From Chryseobacterium taichungense (GTDB lineage Bacteria > Bacteroidota > Bacteroidia > Flavobacteriales > Weeksellaceae), in the NCBI RefSeq assembly GCF_900109935.1, contig NZ_FOBV01000010.1:62001-126000 (forward strand): a stretch of DNA of 64,000 nucleotides, in the 5' to 3' direction. Below, piece after piece: positions 7,349-16,700 of the stretch. The notes beneath the pieces are model-generated. The model saw nothing but the letters and a program-made list of their open reading frames with translations, had not been told where the DNA came from and ran no database searches. Numbering within the stretch: the first letter of the stretch is position 1; each line of letters opens with the position of its first letter. The position numbers were made by a program, and so were the translations under genes.

Positions 7349-10286
7349 CGATTTAGAAATAAATGATGACATTACTGTCATTGAAGGAAGTAAAAATGAA
7401 CTGATCCTTTTCGCAAAAAATGAGGATGCTAAGTCGTTCCAAAAACTCTTAGAGCTTAACGCGCAGTCCAATAGCAGAACCCTTGTCATACTTAATGCTG
7501 CTATTAACAGTAAGAGATTTCTTAATCGGTTTCAAAACTTTGATGGTAAGATCTTTTTGTGTCTTGAGGCAAACCGGACAGGCGATGCGGCAACACTTAA
7601 AATCCTAATGGAATTTAAGGAAAATAATATCAAAGACATCCGGAAAATGTATGACATATCCGCTAATGGAAATAAGGACCTGTCTCAATATCTTCAGAAC
7701 AAATTAGATGATGTTCATAAAAACAGTAATTTAGTTACATCAAAAGAATCAGAAAATGCAGCCACTACTACTAAACCAAACGGAATATCCGACACTCAGC
7801 ACCTGGAATCCGGATCTGCTGGACGAGATTCTGGAAAACCTCTGCAGGACAGCCAATCCGAGCAAACAGGAAATAACGCAACAGGACAAAATGTGGGCAG
7901 CTCAAATGCTGGAAATGGATCTTCAGGCGCAGAGCGGAGCAATCTCGCAGCCGGTGAAAGAGGAAGAGGATCCGCTGACAAAACACAACCGCACGATGCT
8001 GAAGAAAAACCTTCCGTGGGCAGAATCGTATTCGGGCGAATTGCACCCAACACAGGAAGATCCGACAAACAAGTCCACAAGATAACCACTAATGTTGCAA
8101 ATGCAGCAGAATTAGACGGTCTTATCTCTAAATATAAAGGTCAGAAGCTGACCAACCAGCAAGTTGCAGAAGTCGCTTCAGCAGCTTGTTTTATTTCCGA
8201 AAGCAAAGAGGTTCTTTTTAAAGATGGCATTGCCATTACCGATGAATTGAAAGACATCTGCAATCAGTTCAAAAGCGGCGGTGTCGCAAAAGAAGGTCGT
8301 GGTATTCTTGACGAGTATTACACGGATCAGAAAATCGTAGACGCCGTCCGGAACCTCATCAAGGAACAGCTCAAAAACAGGAAGGAAATAAGCGTTTTGG
8401 AACCGAGCGTGGGGACGGGCAATTTCTTGTATGCGGTCAAGGAACTTTCCTCTAATAAAACTATTTCAGCTTTTGAGATCAATGAGACCACTGCGAGGAT
8501 TGCTAAAATACTTCATCCTGAAGCTACTATCAATCTCCGTTCTTTTGAATCTGAATTTATTGACGAGAAGGGAAACAAAAAAGAGCTCTCTCAGCAATAC
8601 GATCTGGTTATCGGTAATCCGCCTTATGGGGAACATCGTGGCCTCTATAAAGGGTTGGGTGAGGAACCGAAACTTTCCAAATATGAAGATTATTTTGTCA
8701 AGCGCAGCCTTGATGTTCTGAAAGACGACGGAGTCCTGGCAATGGTCCTCCCATCCGGCTGGCTCAATCGCAAGAAAGATCTTGAAGATGCTGAACTGCT
8801 TAAAGCCTTCCGCTTACCAACCGGAGCTTTTGCGGGAACACAGATCGGAACAGATATCGTTATCCTTAAAAAGTCCTCGCAAATAATCAAGCATAATATC
8901 TCCGATTACTTTGAAAAAAATCCGGAAAACATTTTGGGCGAGATTCGTGAGAAATCGAATCGTTTCGGCCGGATGGAACTTTATGTCCACGGAACTTTGG
9001 ACGATGCATTAGCCAGGCTACAAAGGCTTGAAACAAACAAGCAAACCGAAAGGATCGGGAATCTTTTTGAAGATCTGTTGTCAGAGCCTCCAAAACAAAC
9101 GGTAAATCAGCATTCTATTCCTTTGCAAAACAAAGATAAAACCGAATCGATTTCTGAAGGTATAGCTGATCCGGAAAAAAATGATGTCAGCTATAACGAA
9201 GTCCGGGAAAAGATTGAAACTGTTCTTTCTAAGCTTAATACCGTAAAATTTAAATCGCCAGCTGTTCTGAAAGAAATTGATAAGTACAAAAAGCTGCAGT
9301 CCGAGATAGAAGAACAACCATGCAAATTTTCAAAGGACAGAATTAATGAAATTCTGAAAAAAGCAGATCGGTTTATTAGTTCCCATAAAGATAAAAACAC
9401 GGAATACAGGGTTCAGACGAAACCTGAACTTAAAAAAGGAATCTTAAAATATCTATTCTCCAAGGCTGACGATGTTGTTAATACTTCAATTCAAAACAGC
9501 TCCGATATTACTCAGGAACAAATTGATGCCTTCCGGGATACCAATTATGATGGCACATTGAACAATTATGGGAAACATTATCAATTCGCTAATTACTTTG
9601 ATGGTAAGTGGGTTCACGATTTTTATTATGGAGAAGGAAATATTTATTCTAAGCTTGAGCAGCTGGAGATAGATTTCAAGGATAAATTGGCTGTCGGAGG
9701 AACTGAAGACCAATATAACAAGCAGCTGAATCTCCTTCTTAATGTGCTTCCTAAGCCAAAAACCTTTGATGAGATTTTTATAAGCCCCAATCACGAGTTC
9801 GTCCATCAATTTGCATTGGGACAGGTAGAAAAAGAACGGTACAACTACAATACTAAATCAAATGAAGTCGTTGTAGTGGATTATAATCTGGCTGAAAAAT
9901 TTAAAGATTTTGTCGGGACTTTAGCGAGTGATGCCTTTCAGGGTTCTTCAGCCTGGGAGGTGCGTCAGTTTGTCGATAATGAGACCGTAACGGGAAGTGA
10001 TAAGGAACGAAATGCTTTAGTCCGGGACAGAAGAAAGGCTGCAGCCAACGATCTCTTTCAAAAATTTATCCTGGAAGAATTATCGGATGAGCTTAGGGAA
10101 CGGTTTGTTAAGGATTTTAATAGAAATTACAACAATATCTACGTTCCGGACTATTCCAGATTCCCCTTGTTTTCTAAAATCTATAAGAACTTCAAAGGTT
10201 CAGAATTAAAATTAACCGAGGTTCAGAAAGCAGGCATTGGTAGACTGACAACGAAAGGTGTTGGCTTGCTGGCACACGAGGTATGA
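7341..10286 (+). CDS. N-terminal half: Toprim-like plus N6-adenine DNA methyltransferase
   Basis: The 981-residue open part begins with a derived Toprim-like domain (about 10-125; a hydrophobic strand LVILNAA and the segment LEANRTGDAAT in place of the usual D/E-rich turn). A low-complexity linker (about 135-245) follows. The methyltransferase core has the AdoMet motif LEPSVGTGNF at 353-362, an acidic residue after strand 2 in SAFEIN (376-381), and the catalytic NPPY at 426-429, which marks an adenine-N6 enzyme. After about 600 comes a charged region without recognisable motifs. Without the helicase half it could still methylate DNA; protection of incoming element DNA is the likely role by analogy with DarB-like proteins. 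Confidence 0.75.
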   Translation: MSDDLEINDDITVIEGSKNELILFAKNEDAKSFQKLLELNAQSNSRTLVILNAAINSKRFLNRFQNFDGKIFLCLEANRTGDAATLKILMEFKENNIKDIRKMYDISANGNKDLSQYLQNKLDDVHKNSNLVTSKESENAATTTKPNGISDTQHLESGSAGRDSGKPLQDSQSEQTGNNATGQNVGSSNAGNGSSGAERSNLAAGERGRGSADKTQPHDAEEKPSVGRIVFGRIAPNTGRSDKQVHKITTNVANAAELDGLISKYKGQKLTNQQVAEVASAACFISESKEVLFKDGIAITDELKDICNQFKSGGVAKEGRGILDEYYTDQKIVDAVRNLIKEQLKNRKEISVLEPSVGTGNFLYAVKELSSNKTISAFEINETTARIAKILHPEATINLRSFESEFIDEKGNKKELSQQYDLVIGNPPYGEHRGLYKGLGEEPKLSKYEDYFVKRSLDVLKDDGVLAMVLPSGWLNRKKDLEDAELLKAFRLPTGAFAGTQIGTDIVILKKSSQIIKHNISDYFEKNPENILGEIREKSNRFGRMELYVHGTLDDALARLQRLETNKQTERIGNLFEDLLSEPPKQTVNQHSIPLQNKDKTESISEGIADPEKNDVSYNEVREKIETVLSKLNTVKFKSPAVLKEIDKYKKLQSEIEEQPCKFSKDRINEILKKADRFISSHKDKNTEYRVQTKPELKKGILKYLFSKADDVVNTSIQNSSDITQEQIDAFRDTNYDGTLNNYGKHYQFANYFDGKWVHDFYYGEGNIYSKLEQLEIDFKDKLAVGGTEDQYNKQLNLLLNVLPKPKTFDEIFISPNHEFVHQFALGQVEKERYNYNTKSNEVVVVDYNLAEKFKDFVGTLASDAFQGSSAWEVRQFVDNETVTGSDKERNALVRDRRKAAANDLFQKFILEELSDELRERFVKDFNRNYNNIYVPDYSRFPLFSKIYKNFKGSELKLTEVQKAGIGRLTTKGVGLLAHEV
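7756..8085 (+). other. Out-of-frame overlapping ORF inside the linker of the polyvalent protein
   Basis: The +1 frame is open for 109 codons here and reads like an ordinary soluble protein (for example WNPDLLDEILENL and KMWAAQMLEMDLQ), while the main frame in the same stretch is Gly/Ser/Asn-rich low-complexity sequence. This may be an overlapping gene, or a trace of two compensating frameshifts that turned an old helical segment into a linker. There is no independent sign of translation. Confidence 0.25.
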
Positions 10287-10316
10287 TTCGGAAAAACACT
10301 TTCGGGTATCCTATCG

Positions 10317-12509
10317 ATGCACGAAGCGATGGAGCGGGGAAATTCCAGGAGGCCGTTGATCGTAGTTCCCAACGACAGCATACTGAAGCAATGGGTGGAA
10401 ACCATTTTTGAAACAATACCCGATGCGAAGGTCAATGTGCTTGGCAATCTGGGTAAGGATTATGATCTTTCAAAATTTGACAACAAGGACGGAGAAATTA
10501 CCATCGTTACCTATGAAGGCTTCAACAACATTGGTTTCTCGGAAAGCATCACCCAGGATCTGGCATCAAAGTTCTCATATATCTCCGAAAGCGAACTTCG
10601 TAGCGTAAATTCAATTAGTGAACGGGATTTTCAGAAGGAATTAGAGAAGGGCAAAGAGATCGAGGGTAAAATGAAGCGCGGGAAGATCTATGACTGGGAA
10701 GATTTCGGCTTTGACCATCTGACTTTTGATGAAGTCCACAATGCCAACCACATTGTCGGTAAGGTTAGAATTGAGGATCGAAGATTTTCTTCGGATTTCA
10801 GAAGCCAGAATCAACAGACATCCAAGCTGGGGATCAATACCTGGATGGCAGCACAATATATTCAGGAGAAATACGACGGAAGAAATGTTACCCTGCTTTC
10901 AGCAACACCTTTTACCAATAAACCGCTGGAATACTATTCCATATTATCGCTGATCGCCAATAAACGGCTTGAAGAATCCGGCTATTTCAATGTCAATACC
11001 TTCTTTGAAACTTTTATGGAGGCGGATACCGATATGGAGATTGATGCGAAAGGTGATGTAAAGTTTAAAGCCAATGTCCGCCGGTTCAAGAACAATTCTT
11101 TGTTTCAGCAGCTTCTGTCTGAATTTATTGACATCAAGGGTGAAGAGGATAATCCAGAATTGATCCGTCCTAACAAGATCAACAAAGAATACAAGATTGA
11201 GCAAAATGAGCTGACTCGCGAGCAATATGATCTATTGACCGAGAATTTCAGCGAAACAGAAAAAGGAGCAATTCTCACTCACATTCTGAATGCAAGGCTG
11301 ATTGCTATTTCGCCGTATTTATCGCCTTACTATGAAGGAGAATTTCCATCCGTAGAAGAATTTATTGAAAACTCACCGAAGCTCAACGAAACGATGAACC
11401 TCATCCGGCAGAATAAAATAGACATTCCGGACGCCGGGCAGATCATTTATTCGGAGTTAGCTGTTTCGGAATTTCCACGGATGAAAGAATACCTGGTGAC
11501 GAATATCGGTTACAAGCCCGACGAAATTGGTATTATTACTGGCGCAACATCCAAGCCTCAAAGGATATCGATTCAGAATGATTTTAATTCGGGAAAAATT
11601 AAAATCATTATCGGCAGTGAGGCCATTCAGGAGGGAATGAATCTCCAGGAAAACACAACAGATCTGTACCTCCTTTCCCTACCCTACAACTTTACGACCT
11701 TAAGGCAAGTGGAAGGCCGTGCCTGGCGGCAGGGAAATAGGCACGAAAATGTCAGGGTAAATTTTATGCTTACCAATGACAGCATTGACGTTTTTATGCT
11801 GCAGAAATTACAATCAAAGCAAGCCAGATACCTGGAAGCAATGAAAAAAGGAGCGGATGTACTGGACATCTCTGATATCAGTACGCAGGAACTTAAAACT
11901 TCTATTATCACAAATCCTGAAACACGGGCTAATATTGAAATTGAATTGCTGAAAAAGAAGATCGAGAGTGAGAAAAATAAGCATCTGGCGGATATTGCCT
12001 TCGTCCTTAGAAAACAGGAAGATTTTCTAAAAGTGAAGGAGATGGTAACCAAGGCTGAACAATCTTATAATCGAATTTTAAGCTATACTCAAAATCCAGA
12101 CGAAAATACCGATTACTGGAAGAATCAACTTCCATCTTACCAGAAAACGATTGACCTGGCTAAAGCGGAAGTTCAGAAAACAATCGAGCTCTTAGGTGAA
12201 AAGGGGGTTAATGTTGCAGAAATAGAAATTCAAACTAAAAATACGGAAGAGAAAATTGCTGAATTAGATAAAAAATTAGAAAATCTTCCTGAGATTAAAC
12301 AACATTTAATTACAAAATATAATATAAAGAACGAGATAACATTGAGTTCGAAGCAAAAAGTCAGTGTCATACAAGAAAGATCTCAAGAAAATTTAAGAAT
12401 ATTTGTAACGACCGATAAAAAATTAAGTCTTAACAATTCTGCAGCTCCTCTGCGAAATGAAGAAGGAAATGGGTTAAGGCTAAATACTATGGTTTCTAGA
12501 AAAAGATAA
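10317..12509 (+). CDS. C-terminal half: superfamily 2 (SNF2-like) helicase, lacking its Walker A start
   Basis: The 730-residue part begins at the first ATG after the stop, so a protein made from it would lack the FGKT Walker A motif encoded at 10287-10298 and could not bind ATP normally. The rest of the helicase is intact: DEVH at 138-141 (motif II), SATPF at 195-199 (motif III), and RQVEGRAWRQGN at 461-472 (motif VI) in the form seen in SNF2-type and phage-type helicases. Residues 540-660 are strongly charged and probably a coiled coil. The preserved motifs suggest that the nonsense change is recent. No good ribosome binding site is visible before 10317. Confidence 0.7.
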   Translation: MHEAMERGNSRRPLIVVPNDSILKQWVETIFETIPDAKVNVLGNLGKDYDLSKFDNKDGEITIVTYEGFNNIGFSESITQDLASKFSYISESELRSVNSISERDFQKELEKGKEIEGKMKRGKIYDWEDFGFDHLTFDEVHNANHIVGKVRIEDRRFSSDFRSQNQQTSKLGINTWMAAQYIQEKYDGRNVTLLSATPFTNKPLEYYSILSLIANKRLEESGYFNVNTFFETFMEADTDMEIDAKGDVKFKANVRRFKNNSLFQQLLSEFIDIKGEEDNPELIRPNKINKEYKIEQNELTREQYDLLTENFSETEKGAILTHILNARLIAISPYLSPYYEGEFPSVEEFIENSPKLNETMNLIRQNKIDIPDAGQIIYSELAVSEFPRMKEYLVTNIGYKPDEIGIITGATSKPQRISIQNDFNSGKIKIIIGSEAIQEGMNLQENTTDLYLLSLPYNFTTLRQVEGRAWRQGNRHENVRVNFMLTNDSIDVFMLQKLQSKQARYLEAMKKGADVLDISDISTQELKTSIITNPETRANIEIELLKKKIESEKNKHLADIAFVLRKQEDFLKVKEMVTKAEQSYNRILSYTQNPDENTDYWKNQLPSYQKTIDLAKAEVQKTIELLGEKGVNVAEIEIQTKNTEEKIAELDKKLENLPEIKQHLITKYNIKNEITLSSKQKVSVIQERSQENLRIFVTTDKKLSLNNSAAPLRNEEGNGLRLNTMVSRKR

Positions 12510-12591
12510 ATCAAACTTGGTGGCAGCTAATTATTTCAAAAAAGGTGGTAATCCTAAATTTTGTGAACTAAAATTTATACTAGCATTTTTG

Positions 12592-12613
12592 TAAAGGTAT
12601 TTTTTTACCTTTA
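12592..12613. promoter_or_regulatory. Perfect inverted repeat upstream of the MBL/protease-STAND operon
   Basis: TAAAGGTA at 12592-12599 and TACCTTTA at 12606-12613 form 8-base perfect arms around six T residues, 34 bases before the MBL gene start. It may be an operator for a repressor or a weak terminator for the upstream helicase gene; the T-rich loop and lack of a long T tail make the operator reading slightly better. Confidence 0.4.
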
Positions 12614-12647
12614 GAAAGAAGATTATATACATTAAAAAAATTACCTG

Positions 12648-13721
12648 ATGATCCAACAAACACATCAAATCAGTTTTCATTTTTTCGACGTAGGAGGTGG
12701 AGATGCTATTTATATAAGATTTTTAGGCTCTGATTCCTATTGGCATAACATATTGGTCGATGGCGGGTATGGGAAGGAATATAAAAATGCTTTCGGACCT
12801 TTAATAAAAGATCTAATATCAAATAATGAGAAGATAGACAACTGGATTATCAGCCATGTTGACCGTGATCACATTGGAGCAGTACTGGGCTTTGTGAGAG
12901 ATATTAAAATCTTGGATAAGCATGAAGTTGTAAAGAATTTTTTGTTTAACCATTCACCTGAAGTAATACAGGCTTCTAACGGCAAGATTTCAGTAGGTGA
13001 TGGTATTAAATTTAGAGATTATCTTTCTGAAAAAAATCTCCTTTCGACAGTTCCAATTAATACTAAAACAATTCCTGTTGAATGCTCTGGATTTAAAATG
13101 ACCTTCCTTTCACCAACCCCTGAAAAGGAAGCTGCAGCAAAAGAGTTATGGAGGGTGGAAGAAACTAGTGGTAAAATAGGCAGACCAGAAGACAAATCGG
13201 ATCACAAAAAAACGATAGAAGAACTAAAAACTGCCAAATTTATTGAGGATACAGACCCTATCAATGGCAGCTCCATTTCTTTACTAGCTGAATTCGGAGA
13301 CTTGAAAGCCTTATTGCTCGCAGATAGTCATCCTTCTGATGTAATTGACAGTCTTTCTGCTTTGGGATATTGTAAAAAAAAACCAATTGAAGTTGAATTT
13401 ATGCAATTGTCTCATCATGGAAGCAAAGCAAATACAAGTTCTGAACTTTTAGAAATAGTAAATACCAAATGTTATGTTGTAACGGGAAACGGCATACATA
13501 ACAGACATCCGGATAAGGAAGCAATTGTAAGATTATTGACAAAGGACAAAAGAAGTTCAGAAATTTTAAACATTCATTTTGCTTGCGACACAAAAGATTT
13601 AAGAAATATTTTTGATGTGGATGTAAATGCATGTGATAATCATAAATTTGAGTGTAGTTATGCGGAATTAGGCCCTGAAAGTAAAACACTTGCCTATTTA
13701 CCATTAAAAGATAATGTATGA
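12648..13721 (+). CDS. ComEC-like MBL-fold metallohydrolase of a putative antiphage operon
   Basis: The 357-residue soluble enzyme has the metallo-beta-lactamase fold of the ComEC/Rec2 C-terminal type. Visible metal-site motifs are ILVDGG (36-40), SHVDRDHIG with H70, D72, D74 and H75, LLLADSH with D226, and SHHGS at 255-259. All the usual ligands are present, so it should be an active nuclease, phosphodiesterase or other hydrolase. Its stop overlaps the start of the protease/ATPase gene by 4 bases (ATGA), so the two are coupled. Known: type 1 AVAST antiphage systems pair an MBL-fold protein with a trypsin-like protease and a STAND ATPase; the same three activities occur here. The target of the hydrolase is unknown. 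Confidence 0.85.
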   Translation: MIQQTHQISFHFFDVGGGDAIYIRFLGSDSYWHNILVDGGYGKEYKNAFGPLIKDLISNNEKIDNWIISHVDRDHIGAVLGFVRDIKILDKHEVVKNFLFNHSPEVIQASNGKISVGDGIKFRDYLSEKNLLSTVPINTKTIPVECSGFKMTFLSPTPEKEAAAKELWRVEETSGKIGRPEDKSDHKKTIEELKTAKFIEDTDPINGSSISLLAEFGDLKALLLADSHPSDVIDSLSALGYCKKKPIEVEFMQLSHHGSKANTSSELLEIVNTKCYVVTGNGIHNRHPDKEAIVRLLTKDKRSSEILNIHFACDTKDLRNIFDVDVNACDNHKFECSYAELGPESKTLAYLPLKDNV

Positions 13722-16700
13722 AAAAAAATATACAACAACTTGCAGCTGTTAAAATATCCAGCAATAAGGAGGTAAGTACAGCAGTAATATATTTTCCGGA
13801 TCCAGATGTAGAATATGTTTATGTTCTTACGGCCAAACATTGTTTAACAGGAAAGAATTTTGATAAAGAAATAATTAAAACGGGAATCGTTTTGGATGAG
13901 ATTTTTAATGAAGAAACATCAACATTCCATTCTTATACTTTAGTTGATACAGATATTGTCTTGGTGTCTGAAAGCGATGAAGAAGATATGGCATTATTGA
14001 TTTTGCCAAAAGAAGATATTATCTCACTTACCGGCAAACAATTTTTTTGCCAAGTTATCGATACTAATCAATCAATTGAAAACTATCAAATAAGAGGATT
14101 TGCGAGTTTTAATAATCAAGATAAGGATCGTTATTTTCCCTTAACATTTAATGAGGATGAGAAAGCAGACCCAAAGCACTTCTCTCTTAGGTCAGAAGAA
14201 CCTTTAGATACCTTTGATGCAAGAGCATTGGAAAATGTTAGTGGACTATCCGGCAGTGGAGCTTATTCCATACTTTATGATAATGTTTATCTTACAGGAA
14301 TTATCCATAATTATGAAGATAAAGACATTTTTATAGCAACAAAAGTATTGGCTTATAATAAATTATTGAATAAGGTAGATAACTTTCTACCCATCCCTTT
14401 AACAGTGCCAGAGACTAATAAGGAAGTTGTCAGCAGCTATTCAGAAATGGAAAAGAATGAGAAAAAGACCATCGAAAAAACGAATGAAACAGTAGGTGAT
14501 TTTAACGTGCCACGTGACAATACAAAGCTTTTGCAATCTTTAAAGAATAATAATTTAATTGTGGTTCATGGAAAACCAGGAGTAGGAAAGTCGGCTTTGA
14601 CCAAATCAGCGGTATCGAATTTAAAGCTATCAGGTGATCACACTATCTTAACATTTACAGCTGAAAATCTTTATTGTGAAACATTAAGCGAAGCTTTAAA
14701 GAATTCAGGATGCAATGCAAGTATGGAGCAAATTCTTGATAGTCCATTGTCTAACAAATATTTTTTATTTTGGATAGAGAGTTTTGAAAAATTATTGGAG
14801 TCCGGAAAATTTGGGGCATTTAAAGAATTACTCCAGGTACTTAAAAAAAGTAAACATGCTGGGGTAGTTTTAACAATGCGGGATTACCTTATCCAGAATT
14901 TTAGAATTAATTTTTATACTGAGCTGCCTGATAATATAAGCTATTTACAAGTGGATGAATTTAATGATCAGGAAATTGCAATGATTCGCGAAAGGTTTCC
15001 CGAACTCAATTCTTTACTTGATAATCCTAAAATTAACCATTTATTACGTACTCCTTATTATTTAGATAAAGCTTTAAGAATCTTACCAGTACTTTCAGGG
15101 GAAGAAGCTTTAGATGAAAAGCAGTTTAAAATTTTAATGTGGAAGCATATTGTGGAAAATAATTCCACAAAGCGTGGGAATGTTTTTTCCGATATTTGTG
15201 TAAAAAGAGCGATTGAAATGACTCTTTTTACAACTTATACCGCAGATGAAGAAATAACCAATGAACTTGTTCGCGATAATATTCTCCAATTTGATAATAC
15301 GGCGGATGAACCTTCATTTTGCCCATCTCATGATATGCTGGAAGACTGGGCTTTAATTAGATATATACGAAAGCAAAAATCTATATCCACTAGCGCCAAA
15401 GAGTTCCTTCTTACATTGGGTGTTACACCCTCACAGAAAAGAGCATTTCGGTTGTGGATGGAAGAACTCTATATAAGCGAGCCTGAAGAGTCAATTACTT
15501 TTGTACATGAACTTCTTAATGACCGTGATTTATCACAAACTTGGAAAGATGATTTACTAATTGTTTCTCTTAGATCTCCTCACGCAAATATTATCTTAGA
15601 TAGTTTAAAAGATCAATTTCTGCATAATTCAGGCAGCTTGCTTGAAAGAATTATTTTTTTACTTCAGACAGGATGTAAAAAGATGGATCCAACTAAAAGA
15701 GACTTTGATCACTTACTTCCAGCAGGAAATGGATGGGATTACATTATAAATCATATTAAGGATAATTTTTCTGAATTAATAGAAATTCCTGGATTTGAAA
15801 CAAAATATCTTACATTGATAGTTTCGTGGTCTGCACAGCTAAAAGAGTTTAATCAAGATATGCTTCCATCTGGTGCAAAAAGCGCTGCGTTTCTGCTGGA
15901 AGATTTTATATATAGATCTCAAGCAGTAAAATCAACGGGATATTTTAGAAAGGCTGATTATTCTTATCTCAAAATTTACCTAGATATTCTTTTTAAGTTG
16001 ACTGAAGCAGACACCGTATTAGTTGGTAATTTAATTCAGTCATGCGTAAATCCACAAGAAGCTGATACGAGATGGACGAACCAAGCTATTTTATCTAAGG
16101 TTAGAAATTATATTATTAATGGTTTGACCTCTGATCAGATATGCCGTTTCTTTCCAGACGAAGTTCTGAAAATGGCAACCGAAAAGTGGGCTAAGAAAGT
16201 TATACCTCGCTCAAAGGGTCATTTCAGCGGTTGGTACGACAAAAAACCAAAACATAACGATTTTGGATTAGATAAAGATTTGGACTATGACTATGAATTC
16301 CCAAGCGGTTATCATACTTTTTTTTACTGGATGTTTTTATATCATCCAGTACAGGCACTTGATTTTATCGTTCCATTCTTGAACACAGCCTTTGACTACA
16401 ACTGGAAGATATTGTCTGCAGATGATGATGGATTAGAAGAAATTAAGATTAAATTTGAGAACGGTACAGAGAAAATGTACTACGGTACCACTTACTACTG
16501 GTCAATGTATAGAGGATTTAATGTTGATAATCGAGTTTTAACCTCTTTATTAATGGGATTAGAAAAATCTTTGTTAGATTTAGGAGAAAAAGATTTAAAA
16601 ACTGTACAAAATTATCTGAAAAGGCTGATCTTGGAATCCAATAACGTTGCCGTACTAGGAATTGTTTCAAGTGTTATTCAAGCATATCCGTCTGTGCTAG

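Larger units (their letters stand above)
7341..12509 (+). pseudogene. Toprim-methyltransferase-helicase polyvalent protein gene, interrupted by one in-frame TGA
   Basis: Reading through the TGA at 10284-10286 gives one continuous frame of about 1722 residues with no other stop. The stop replaces a residue in the helicase Walker A motif: the sequence reads LLAHEV-stop-FGKT, where relatives have LLAHEVGFGKT; GGA to TGA is one base change. The whole protein would be a Toprim-like domain, a linker, an adenine-N6 methyltransferase and a superfamily 2 helicase. This layout is like the P1 DarB antirestriction protein and the polyvalent proteins of conjugative elements. Either the gene is inactive, the two halves work separately, or the base is a sequencing error. 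The two open parts are described in their own entries. Confidence 0.7.
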
